Assembly (NCBI GenBank): GCA_944388645.1
Contig: CALXJO010000004.1
Location: 1 to 21,513, forward strand
Direction of reading: 5' to 3'
DNA from: an uncultured Clostridia bacterium
Lineage (GTDB): Bacteria > Bacillota > Clostridia > TANB77 > CAG-508
DNA: 21,513 bases
The notes below the pieces were generated by a model, which did not search any database, was not told the DNA's origin, and saw nothing but the letters and a program-made list of their open reading frames with translations. The number at the start of each line of letters is the position of its first letter. Positions within the stretch are counted from its first letter, which is position 1. The position numbers and the translations under genes are program-made. Below, in pieces: positions 6,509 to 14,169 of this stretch.

Positions 6509-7459
6509 TTATTTCAAATATCCTCTTACTGTATTTAATATTTGATTTTTAACTTGTTCTATATTTCCTTGTATTTTGCAACCTGCGGCTCTTACATGTC
6601 CTCCTCCGCCAAATATTAAAGCTACTTGAGACACGTTTACTTGGTCTTTAGAACGTAAAGATACTTTTATTCCATTTGAAGTTTCTCTTAAAAATACAGA
6701 AACTTCAACTCCTTCTACGTCTCTACCATTTTCTACTATTCCATCATAGTCACCATTACTTGCACCAACTTTTTCTTCGTCTTCTTTAGTAATGTATGTA
6801 AATGCTACTCTGCCATTTTCTAAAAATTCTAGTCTATTTAATGCAATTCTATGTAAGTCAAATTTTGCTCTTGTTTTGCTTGCAAATACTTGTTCATAAA
6901 CTTTTGAAACTTTAACTCCTTTTTCGCAAAGTTCGGCTACAAATCTAAAAGTTTCTGCTGTAACACCTTCATATCTTAGTCCACCAGTATCTGTAATAAT
7001 TCCTGTTAATATACATGTTCCAATGTCTTGTGTTACATCTATGTTAAAATAGTTAAACACAACAAGTAATAACTGTGCACATGCTGGTGCATCTTGGTCT
7101 ACATAGTTTAAATCACCAAACATTGTATTACTACTGTGATGGTCAATTACAATCTTAGTTTTTGCATTATCAAAATATTTTACAAAACCATTTAACAATT
7201 TTATACTTGCACAATCTAAAGCAAATGTAACATCATATTGTTCTACATTGCTTTCTTTTATTATTTCGTTTGCTCCTGGAAGAAATTCAAATGATTTAGG
7301 AAACTCTGGAATTATAACATCTGCCTCTTTTCCTAATTGCTTTAATGCAAGCTTCATTGCCAAGCTACTTCCTATAGCATCTCCGTCTGGATTTTCATGT
7401 GCTAAAATGGCAATTTTATCAGCCTTTTTTATTTCTTCTAATATATTATCTAAAGTCAT
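6509..7459 (-). CDS. nrnA: DHH-family phosphoesterase, NrnA-like (oligoribonuclease / pAp phosphatase)
   Basis: A 316-residue DHH-DHHA1 protein. Known NrnA enzymes degrade very short RNA oligomers to mononucleotides and dephosphorylate 3'-phosphoadenosine 5'-phosphate, using Mn2+. Motifs: HENPDGDAIGS at 21-31, an aspartate in LDC at D83, the DHH triad at D107-H109, and near the end the substrate-binding GGGGHVRAAGC of DHHA1. The length matches B. subtilis NrnA (313). The ATG at 7459 has AAAGGAAAA upstream, and that site begins 3 bases after the long hairpin at 7476-7513. Its place between rbfA and truB is typical of Clostridia and is one reason for assigning the window to that class. Confidence 0.9.
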   Translation of the reverse strand: MTLDNILEEIKKADKIAILAHENPDGDAIGSSLAMKLALKQLGKEADVIIPEFPKSFEFLPGANEIIKESNVEQYDVTFALDCASIKLLNGFVKYFDNAKTKIVIDHHSSNTMFGDLNYVDQDAPACAQLLLVVFNYFNIDVTQDIGTCILTGIITDTGGLRYEGVTAETFRFVAELCEKGVKVSKVYEQVFASKTRAKFDLHRIALNRLEFLENGRVAFTYITKEDEEKVGASNGDYDGIVENGRDVEGVEVSVFLRETSNGIKVSLRSKDQVNVSQVALIFGGGGHVRAAGCKIQGNIEQVKNQILNTVRGYLK

Positions 7460-7475
7460 TTTATTTTCCTTTCGT

Positions 7476-7513
7476 GGAGATAATGCTTAAAGTAAAATTT
7501 AAGCATTGTCTCC
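7476..7513 (-). promoter_or_regulatory. Long hairpin between rbfA and nrnA
   Basis: On the minus strand GGAGACAATGCTTAAA pairs with TTTAAGCATTATCTCC: 16 positions with one C-A mismatch and a six-base loop. The stem contains the rbfA stop codon and ends 3 bases before the nrnA ribosome binding site. No T-run follows, so it is not an intrinsic terminator. It could set mRNA stability, act as a processing site or tune nrnA translation; ribosomes finishing rbfA would open it. Confidence 0.7.
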
Positions 7514-7894
7514 TTTTGAATTTAGTTTTTCTTTTAGTTCTTTATCTTGTTTGCTTATTTGCTTTAAAATATTATCAATTTTTTCTCCATGTTCTATTGA
7601 ATCATCATATTCAAATACTAACTCTGGAGTTATTCTTAGGTTAACTATTTTTGCAACTTGAGATCTTATAAAGCCTGCTGATTCTTTTAAGCCATTCATT
7701 GTTTTTTCGTTGTTTTTAGAGTTTAACAAACTTACATATACTTTAGCATATTTTAAATCAGGTGTTGTTTTAACTCTAGTAACACTAATCATTCCTGTAA
7801 CATCTGGATTTTTAAGTTCATAAGTTATAGTATGGCTTATAGCCTTCATAATTTCTTCATTAACCCTACCTAGTCTTGCTTCATTCTTACTCAT
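7499..7894 (-). CDS. rbfA: Ribosome-binding factor A
   Basis: RbfA is a small KH-fold protein that binds the 30S subunit during late 16S rRNA maturation, near the 5' helix. Visible are the N-terminal RLGRVNEEIMKAIS, the VTRVKTTPDLKYAKVYVSLL core, and the RITPELVFEYDDSIEHGEKIDNIL end typical of the family. It is 131 residues, slightly longer than the common 115-125 because of a polar tail (KQDKELKEKLNSKGDNA). The ATG at 7894 has AAAGGAGTAAGG upstream. It follows infB by 24 bases, and its stop lies inside the hairpin at 7476-7513. Confidence 0.93.
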   Translation of the reverse strand: MSKNEARLGRVNEEIMKAISHTITYELKNPDVTGMISVTRVKTTPDLKYAKVYVSLLNSKNNEKTMNGLKESAGFIRSQVAKIVNLRITPELVFEYDDSIEHGEKIDNILKQISKQDKELKEKLNSKGDNA

Positions 7895-7918
7895 GTTTTC
7901 CTTACTCCTTTGATTATA

Positions 7919-10909
7919 TTACAAGTTTGCATTATTATGCTCTTGTTCTATTTGTTTTGCTTTAGACTTCTTTGTTCTTTTTACTTCTTCCATAACATAT
8001 ACTTCGATAATATCTCCAACTTGTATGTCATTATAATTTTCAATTTGAAGTCCACATTCAAAACCTTTTGCAACTTCTTTAACATCATCTTTAAATCTCT
8101 TTAAAGATACTAGTTTTCCTTCGTGAATTACAACATCATCTCTTATAACTCTTACTCCTGCATTTCTTTCTACTCTTCCATCTTTTACATATCCACCTGC
8201 AATAGTTCCAACATTTGAAACTTTAAATGTTTGTCTTACTTCAACATTTCCTATTACTTTTTCTTCGTAAATTGGGTCTAATAATCCATTCATTGCAGCT
8301 TCAACATCTTCTAGTGCTTGATATATAACTGAATATAGTTTAATTTCTACACCTTGTTTTTCTGCTGTTTCTTTTGCGATTGCGTTTGGTCTTACGTTAA
8401 AGCCTATTATAATTGCTTTTGCAGCTTTTGCAAGATTTACATCAGATTCATTTATTGCACCAGCATTTGAGTGTATAACTTTTACTTCTACTTCATCATC
8501 AGATAATTTTTCTAAAGATTGTTTTAGAGCTTCTGCAGTACCTTGAACATCTGCTTTTACTATAATATTTAGTTGTTTTAAGTCTGCATGTTCCATTTGC
8601 TCAAATAAATTACTTAAAGTAACTTTATTATATGCATTCATTTCTTGCTCACGTTTTTGTCTTTCTCTTCTTTCTATTAAGTGTTTAGCCATTTTTTCAT
8701 CTTTAACTTCATAGAATGTATCTCCTGCTTCTGGAACTGATGTAAGTCCCATTATCTCTACTGGTGTAGATGGTCCTGCAGATTTTACTTTTTTGCCTTT
8801 GTCATCCTTCATTGCTCTTATTCTACCAATTGATGTACCAACTACTATTGTGTCTCCTACATCAAGTTTTCCTCTTTGTACTAAAACTGTAGCAATTGGT
8901 CCTCTTGCCTTGTCTAATCTTGCCTCAATTACTGCACCTTTTGCTTGCTTTTTAGGATTTACTTTTAAGTCTTGCATATCTGAAACAAGTAATACCATTT
9001 CAAGTAATTGGTCTATATTTATGTTCTTCTTAGCAGATATTTCTACAAATACTGTATCTCCGCCCCATTCTTCTGGAACTAATTCATATTTCATTAATTC
9101 TTGTTTTACTTTTTCTGGGTTTGCACCAGGAACATCAATTTTGTTTATTGCAACAATTATTGGAATTCCTGCAGCTTTTGCATGGTTTATAGCTTCTACT
9201 GTTTGAGGCATTACACCATCATCTGCAGCTACAACTAATATTGCAACATCAGTAATTTGAGCTCCTCTTGCACGCATGCTTGTAAATGCTTCGTGTCCTG
9301 GAGTATCTAAGAATGTTATTTCTCTTCCATTAATTGATACTTTATAAGCACCGATATGTTGAGTAATACCACCTGCTTCTCCTTCTATTACATTTGTTTT
9401 TCTAATTGCATCTAATAGTGATGTTTTACCATGGTCAACGTGTCCCATAACAACAACTACTGGTGGTCTTTGTACTAAATCTTCTTCTCTATCTTCAGAT
9501 TCATCAAATAATATATCTTCTTCGTGAACAACCTCTTTCTTCTTTGCAGTTACTCCAAATTCACTTGCAACTAGATATGCTGTGTCAAAATCTAATTCTT
9601 GATTTATAGTAGCCATTATACCTAATTCTAGTAGTTTTTTAATAACTTCACTACTTGTCTTTTTAAGTTCTGTAGCTAAGTCTTTTACACTAATGCTCTC
9701 AGAAATTGTTATTTCTGTTAATTTAAAGATTTTTTGCTTGTTTCTTTCTTCATTGTTTTTCTGGTTTTTACGTTTACCTTTTTTACCACGTTCTGTAGAT
9801 AAATCATAATAATCAAGCATTCCACCATCTTGATCTTCAAACATATTAGACAATCTATCAACTTGTTTAAGATTTTTTAATTTTCCTTCATCATATTCTT
9901 CATCTTGATTAAATCTTCTAGATTTTGATTTGTTTTGTTTTTGTTCTTCAGATCTTGTATTTTTAGCTTTATAGTTTACTCTTGTAGAATAATCTCTTTG
10001 ATTTTCTTTTTCTACTATTTCAGATTCTAGAATATCATTTATTTTTTTATCAATTCTTTTTTCATCCATTGGACGATTTTTTGAGAAGTTATTGTTTCTA
10101 TTAAAATTATTATTTCTGTTAAAGTTATTTGAATTGTGGTAATTATTGTTATCACGATTGTTATTTTTGCCAAAGTTGTTTCTATTATTATAACCATTAT
10201 TATTATTGTTATCATTAAATCTGTTTTGTCTAAAGCCGTCTCTATGTTGGTTTTGGAATCTATTATCATTTCTTCCAAAGTTACCACGATTATTTTCGTT
10301 ATTTCTTGGTTGAAATTGTTTATTTTTGAAATTATTAGTATTTTCTTTTTTATTTTCAACCGCTGTAGTAGTTGTAACTGTAGTTTGTACAGGCTTTGGC
10401 TCTTCTACTTTCTTTTCTTCTTTTGGCTGTTCTTCCTTTTTTACTTCTTGTTCTTTTTTTACTTCTTGAACTTTAACTTCTTCCTTTGGCTTTTCTTCTT
10501 TTTTACCTATCCCAAACAATTCATTTACAGTAAGTGGTTTATTAGGTTTATTTCTATAAACAATATTATAGTCCTTATTATTTCTTCTTTCTACAAAACC
10601 AACGTCTTTTCTGCTTTCTGCTTTTTTTATTTCTTCTTTTTTCTCTTCATCATCATTTAATATAACTTCTCTTCTAATTATTACTGGTGTATCTTTTTTT
10701 ACTTCTTTTTTGCTTTCTTTCTTATCCACTTTATTTTCCTTTACATCCTTTTTATTTTTATAAGCTTTTCTAATTTTATCTGCCTGCTCGTCATCTATAT
10801 TACTTAAATGGCTTGATACGTCTATATTTAAATCTTTTGCTTTTTGTAGTACTTCTTTACTTGGTAAATCTAACTCTTTTGCAAGTTCATGTATTTTAAT
10901 CTTACCCAA
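7919..10909 (-). CDS. infB: Translation initiation factor IF-2
   Basis: The GTPase that brings initiator tRNA to the 30S subunit and promotes subunit joining. From the N-terminus: an IF2-N module (MGKIKIHELAKEL, residues 1 to about 50); a Lys/Glu-rich segment to about 190; an Asn/Arg/Phe-rich low-complexity linker at about 193-280; a second IF2-N-like module (ISVKDLATELKK); the GTPase with GHVDHGKT at about 487-495, DTPGHE and NKID; then the beta-barrel domains and the fMet-tRNA-binding C-terminus. At 996 residues it is long for a low-GC Firmicute (B. subtilis 716), the extra length lying in the linker. I prefer the TTG at 10909, spaced correctly from AGGAGG; the GTG at 10918 overlaps that site. 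It follows rnpM directly, with no ylxQ between. Confidence 0.95.
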   Translation of the reverse strand: MGKIKIHELAKELDLPSKEVLQKAKDLNIDVSSHLSNIDDEQADKIRKAYKNKKDVKENKVDKKESKKEVKKDTPVIIRREVILNDDEEKKEEIKKAESRKDVGFVERRNNKDYNIVYRNKPNKPLTVNELFGIGKKEEKPKEEVKVQEVKKEQEVKKEEQPKEEKKVEEPKPVQTTVTTTTAVENKKENTNNFKNKQFQPRNNENNRGNFGRNDNRFQNQHRDGFRQNRFNDNNNNNGYNNRNNFGKNNNRDNNNYHNSNNFNRNNNFNRNNNFSKNRPMDEKRIDKKINDILESEIVEKENQRDYSTRVNYKAKNTRSEEQKQNKSKSRRFNQDEEYDEGKLKNLKQVDRLSNMFEDQDGGMLDYYDLSTERGKKGKRKNQKNNEERNKQKIFKLTEITISESISVKDLATELKKTSSEVIKKLLELGIMATINQELDFDTAYLVASEFGVTAKKKEVVHEEDILFDESEDREEDLVQRPPVVVVMGHVDHGKTSLLDAIRKTNVIEGEAGGITQHIGAYKVSINGREITFLDTPGHEAFTSMRARGAQITDVAILVVAADDGVMPQTVEAINHAKAAGIPIIVAINKIDVPGANPEKVKQELMKYELVPEEWGGDTVFVEISAKKNINIDQLLEMVLLVSDMQDLKVNPKKQAKGAVIEARLDKARGPIATVLVQRGKLDVGDTIVVGTSIGRIRAMKDDKGKKVKSAGPSTPVEIMGLTSVPEAGDTFYEVKDEKMAKHLIERRERQKREQEMNAYNKVTLSNLFEQMEHADLKQLNIIVKADVQGTAEALKQSLEKLSDDEVEVKVIHSNAGAINESDVNLAKAAKAIIIGFNVRPNAIAKETAEKQGVEIKLYSVIYQALEDVEAAMNGLLDPIYEEKVIGNVEVRQTFKVSNVGTIAGGYVKDGRVERNAGVRVIRDDVVIHEGKLVSLKRFKDDVKEVAKGFECGLQIENYNDIQVGDIIEVYVMEEVKRTKKSKAKQIEQEHNNANL

Positions 10910-10938
10910 TAATTCCACCTCCTACGATTGTTTTTGTT

Positions 10939-11220
10939 TTAATTTTTTTCTGATATATTTGATTTATCAACAATTACACCCCTCAAATTCTCATAAATTT
11001 CGTTATCTATTTTAGTTTGAAAGTTTTTTTCTAAGCGTTTTGATTTTATGGCTTTTTCTAGACATTCTACATTATTACATATATATGCACCTCTACCATT
11101 AGCCTTTCCTGTTTTGTCTATAAAAATCTTGCCATCACTTTGTTTTACTATTCTGATTAGTTCTTTCTTGTCTTTTGTTTCATTACATCCTAAACATGTT
11201 CTTTGTGGTATCTTTTTCAA
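10939..11220 (-). CDS. rnpM: YlxR/RnpM, RNase P modulator
   Basis: A 93-residue DUF448 protein. In B. subtilis, YlxR was renamed RnpM because it binds the RNase P RNA and modulates the enzyme. The family signature is clear: PQRTCLGCNETKDKKELIRI near the start, then TGKANGRGAYIC and CLEKAIKSKRLEKNF. I chose the TTG at 11220, giving MKKIPQRTC, because family members usually begin this way. An upstream GTG at 11229 adds three residues but directly abuts AAAAGGAA. It lies 15 bases after nusA. In many genomes ylxQ (an L7Ae-like protein) follows; here it is missing. Confidence 0.88.
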   Translation of the reverse strand: MKKIPQRTCLGCNETKDKKELIRIVKQSDGKIFIDKTGKANGRGAYICNNVECLEKAIKSKRLEKNFQTKIDNEIYENLRGVIVDKSNISEKN

Positions 11221-11235
11221 ACTTTCCACTTCCTT

Positions 11236-12378
11236 TTATTCATTATCTGCATTTTCTGTTTCTTCTTCATTGCTATTTTCTTGTAGAGTTTTTATCATTT
11301 CTCTAAATTGAGATTCGCTCTTTATATCTATTTTCCAATTTGTTAATTTTGCTGCAAGTCTAGCATTTTGTCCAGATTTTCCAATAGCTAAAGAAAGTTG
11401 CTCATCTGGAACAATTACTTGTGCAAATTTTTCCTCTTCTTTTACATCAACTGCCATAACTTGAGCTGGAAGCAATGCTTCTGCAATATATATTGATGGG
11501 TCGGCATTCCATTCTATAACATCTATTTTTTCTCCATTTAGTTCATTTATTATATTTTGAATACGTATACCTTTTTGTCCTACACAAGAACCAACTGGAT
11601 CTATGTTTTCATTTGATGAATATACTGCAACTTTACATCTTTTTCCTGGGTCTCTTGATATACCTTTAATTTCAATTAATCCCTCATATATTTCTGGTAT
11701 TTCTAATTCAAATAATTTTCTTAAGAAATCATTATTTGCTCTTGAAACTACTATTTGAGTTGAACCTTTAGGTCCTTTGTCTACACTTGCAACACATGCT
11801 CTTAATTTTTGATTTACATAGTATTTTTCTGTTGGTATTTGCTCTTTTAATGGCATTACACCTTCAATTCTTCCTAAATCTAATACTACAATTGCCTTAT
11901 CTACCTTTTGAACTATACCTGATACTATTTCTCCTTTTTTCTCGCTAAATTCGTTGAAAATAACATCTCTTGAAGCTTCTCTTATTCTTTGTACTATTAC
12001 TTGTTTAGCTGTTTGAGCAGCTATTCTACCAAAATTCTTTGGCATTAATTCTTTATCTACAATATCTCCAACATTAAATTTTACATCTATTTTTCTAGCG
12101 TCTTCTAGAGATATTTGTGTTTTGTCATTTTCAACTTCTTCTACTACTTCTAGTTCCTCATAAACATGTGTTTCTCCAGTTTCTCTGTTCATAGTAATTT
12201 TTACATTATCTGTATTTACATCAAAATTTTTCTTATAGGCTGTAACTAATGCTGTTTCAATAGATTCTATGACAAATTCCTTTTTTATTCCTTGCTCTTT
12301 TTCTAAATCATCTAATGCCATTATAAGTTCAGTACTATCTATTCCTTTATTTTCAACCTTTTTTACATTCTTCTTCAT
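11236..12378 (-). CDS. nusA: Transcription termination/antitermination factor NusA
   Basis: Binds RNA polymerase and nascent RNA, affecting pausing, termination and antitermination. Domain order: an N-terminal polymerase-binding domain (residues 1 to about 130), an S1 domain (GEIVSGIVQKVDKAIVVLDLG, from about 148), then two KH domains with VGSCVGQKGIRIQNIINEL and LAIGKSGQNARLAAKLT. At 380 residues it has the short Firmicutes form without the proteobacterial acidic repeats; a short Glu/Asn-rich tail ends it. The ATG at 12378 has GAAAGGAAG about 13 bases upstream, rather far. It is the second gene of the operon, 40 bases after rimP. Confidence 0.95.
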   Translation of the reverse strand: MKKNVKKVENKGIDSTELIMALDDLEKEQGIKKEFVIESIETALVTAYKKNFDVNTDNVKITMNRETGETHVYEELEVVEEVENDKTQISLEDARKIDVKFNVGDIVDKELMPKNFGRIAAQTAKQVIVQRIREASRDVIFNEFSEKKGEIVSGIVQKVDKAIVVLDLGRIEGVMPLKEQIPTEKYYVNQKLRACVASVDKGPKGSTQIVVSRANNDFLRKLFELEIPEIYEGLIEIKGISRDPGKRCKVAVYSSNENIDPVGSCVGQKGIRIQNIINELNGEKIDVIEWNADPSIYIAEALLPAQVMAVDVKEEEKFAQVIVPDEQLSLAIGKSGQNARLAAKLTNWKIDIKSESQFREMIKTLQENSNEEETENADNE

Positions 12379-12418
12379 TTTTCTTTTAGTCTTCCTTTCT
12401 ACTTTATTTTAATATTTT

Positions 12419-12880
12419 TTACCATTTAAAAGCCCATTTAATTGAACTTATATTATTTCTTGGTATTGTAATTTCTTCGTTTTTGTCGGTTTCAATCTTA
12501 ACTGTTTCTTTATCAAAATCTTTTAAGATTCCTGTTATTTCTTTTTCTTTATTTTCTAAAGGTTTAAATAATTTAATATTAACCTCTTTTCCAATGCTTT
12601 CCTCAAAATGCTTATCTTTTCTAATATTTCTTTCAACTCCAGGTGAAGAAATTTCTAAAAAATATTGATCTTTTATTAAATCGGCCTCATCTAGCATATC
12701 TGTGATTGCATCATTTACCTTTTCGCAATCATCTAAGCTAATTCCTTTATCATTGTCTATAAATATTCTTAAAAAATTGTCTTTTCCCTCTTTAACATAC
12801 ATAACATCATAAACTCTATAACCTAAGTCGGTTATTGGTTTAGTTACAAGTTCTTCTATTTTTTCTTCAATCTTTGCCAA
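12419..12880 (-). CDS. rimP: Ribosome maturation factor RimP
   Basis: RimP assists assembly of the 30S subunit. This 153-residue protein shows the two-domain form: an N-terminal half with KPITDLGYRVYDVMYVKEG, the LRIFIDNDKGISLDDCEKVN block and LEISSPGVERNI, then an SH3-like C-terminal half beginning at FEESIGKEVNIKLFKPL. The TTG at 12880 is the start, because AGGAGGT lies five bases upstream and the product begins MAKIEEKI. It is the first gene of the nusA operon, behind a 75-base leader carrying a strong hairpin and a near-consensus promoter. Confidence 0.93.
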   Translation of the reverse strand: MAKIEEKIEELVTKPITDLGYRVYDVMYVKEGKDNFLRIFIDNDKGISLDDCEKVNDAITDMLDEADLIKDQYFLEISSPGVERNIRKDKHFEESIGKEVNIKLFKPLENKEKEITGILKDFDKETVKIETDKNEEITIPRNNISSIKWAFKW

Positions 12881-12908
12881 GGTATACCTCCTAACCTTTA
12901 TAACGTTT

Positions 12909-12938
12909 CAGAAGAGTGGAATTTGCTCCACTCTTCTG
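12909..12938 (-). promoter_or_regulatory. Leader hairpin upstream of rimP
   Basis: CAGAAGAGTGGA and TCCACTCTTCTG form a perfect 12-bp stem with a six-base loop in the leader of the rimP-nusA transcript, about 29 bases before the rimP start. No T-run follows in either direction, so it is not a simple terminator. A regulatory or mRNA-stabilising role is likely. NusA is known to control its own operon in some bacteria, but nothing here proves that. Confidence 0.75.
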
Positions 12939-12961
12939 TCCTTACTAAATATGCTGTTATT

Positions 12962-12990
12962 ATTATACCCTTATTTTGGAAAAAATGCAA
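12962..12990 (-). promoter_or_regulatory. Promoter of the rimP-nusA-infB operon
   Basis: On the minus strand TTGCAT (-35, 12985-12990) and TATAAT (-10, 12962-12967) are separated by 17 bases. This near-consensus promoter would start transcription at about 12955, giving a leader of about 75 bases that contains the 12909-12938 hairpin. Confidence 0.85.
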
Positions 12991-13113
12991 GTATTTTTCT
13001 AATTTTTTTATCATTTATACTCATTGCGAATTTACATTATCAGCTCAACAATCTTTTTATAAAATTTATGTTGCATTTCAAATAATATGTCTATAAAAAT
13101 CTGTAGTATTCAA

Positions 13114-13776
13114 TTAAACAATTTCTAATATTTCTTTCATTGAACTTATTTTATAATCTGGCTCTATTAAAACTTCTTCTTTTTTCTTCCACTTATTATT
13201 TATATTTTGCTCATACCATATAGTCTTTACACCTAATATTTTTACTCCTAATAAATCTTCTAATATCTCATCACTTACAAATGCAATTTTATTGTATTCT
13301 TCTTTTGAAATATCTTCAAATGCTTTCATATATACTTTTAAATTTGGTTTTCGTTCTTTTACTTCTTCTGAAATAACTACTTTTTTAAAATATTTTCTTA
13401 TATCTTCACGCTTTAAAATATATTCAACATTCCTAATAGAATTATTACTTATAATTCCTAAATAATAACCTTTTTCGTATAATTTAACAATAGTCTCTCT
13501 TGTCTCATCATCTAAAATATGAGATTCTAATAATAACATATCGATTTTTTCTAAATCATCCTCAGTTATATGTAAGATTGATGATAAATCTTTATATATT
13601 TCTTCTTCTGTAACCCTTCCTAAAGAGTTCAAAATTTGATAGTTCTTCCATTTTCTAAATATATCATCCCATTTTAAATTATATTTTTCTAATATATTAT
13701 TTATTTTATCATCAACATTTTCAAATTTACTAATTAATGTATATCCCCAATCAAAAAATATGTATTTATATTTCAT
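13114..13776 (-). CDS. HAD-superfamily hydrolase-like protein
   Basis: A 220-residue haloacid-dehalogenase-fold protein with a helical cap of the C1 type. Motif I is FFDWGYTL with the nucleophile at D9; motif II is IISNNS; motif III has the lysine of ERKPN; motif IV is VSDEILEDLLGVKILGVKTIWY. The residue two after the nucleophile is G11 where most HAD phosphatases have the general-acid aspartate. DxGxT variants exist among annotated HAD proteins, so it may be active in a different way or regulatory. The ATG at 13776 follows the pyrophosphatase stop by one base, with AAAGGAGAA upstream. It is the last gene of the six-gene operon; no clear terminator follows in the 120 bases before the nusA promoter region. 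The substrate is unknown. Confidence 0.8.
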   Translation of the reverse strand: MKYKYIFFDWGYTLISKFENVDDKINNILEKYNLKWDDIFRKWKNYQILNSLGRVTEEEIYKDLSSILHITEDDLEKIDMLLLESHILDDETRETIVKLYEKGYYLGIISNNSIRNVEYILKREDIRKYFKKVVISEEVKERKPNLKVYMKAFEDISKEEYNKIAFVSDEILEDLLGVKILGVKTIWYEQNINNKWKKKEEVLIEPDYKISSMKEILEIV

Positions 13777-13777
13777 C

Positions 13778-14155
13778 TTATCTTTCTTCTCCTTTATCTT
13801 TTATATTATGAATTTCGTCAACAATCTCATGTTCAAAAAATCTTTCTTGAAATTCCACTAATGCCTCAATTTGTTGTTTAGTATATATCTTTTCTTCAGG
13901 GGCAATCACTAATTTATCATCATCATCCAATCTATGTATTGCAGCTATACATTTTCCTTCATATTCTTTTACTGGTTCAAATATACCTACTATGTATGCA
14001 TCTAATTCTTCACCATCACCACTGATTGTGTTCGGAACATAGCCGTAATTAATTGGATATATGAAATTCCATTTAGGATGCTTTGAACCCATTGGTCTAT
14101 CCATAATAACTTTGACTTTCTTACCTAAAAAGTCTCTATAATTTACTTTTTTCAT
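13778..14155 (-). CDS. Short family I inorganic pyrophosphatase-like protein
   Basis: A 125-residue protein with the family I pyrophosphatase core: DRPMGSKHP at about 19-27, YPINYGYVPNTISGDGEELDAYIVG at 33-57, and LDDDDKLVIAPE at 76-87. The classical metal-binding DGDPLD is here DGEELD (D47 to D52), with an extra-acidic variation, and the downstream D...DK pair (D80, K81) is kept. It is shorter than E. coli PPase (176), lacking the N-terminal strands and part of the C-terminus; such short forms are common in Firmicutes. It may hydrolyse pyrophosphate or another pyrophosphate-containing product of this operon. The ATG at 14155 has AAAGGAT upstream; it lies 14 bases after the HPr-kinase-like gene and 1 base before the HAD gene. 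Confidence 0.8.
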   Translation of the reverse strand: MKKVNYRDFLGKKVKVIMDRPMGSKHPKWNFIYPINYGYVPNTISGDGEELDAYIVGIFEPVKEYEGKCIAAIHRLDDDDKLVIAPEEKIYTKQQIEALVEFQERFFEHEIVDEIHNIKDKGEER

Positions 14156-14169
14156 TTATTATATCCTTT

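Noticed and set aside
10136..10660. Open frame of 174 codons on the plus strand opposite infB
   Set aside because: It is the reverse reading of the Asn- and Lys-rich IF-2 linker; the product is Ile/Phe low-complexity sequence with no ribosome binding site.
12990..13113. Terminator for the six-gene operon
   Set aside because: No convincing stem with a T-run was found between the HAD gene stop and the nusA promoter; read-through into that region is possible.
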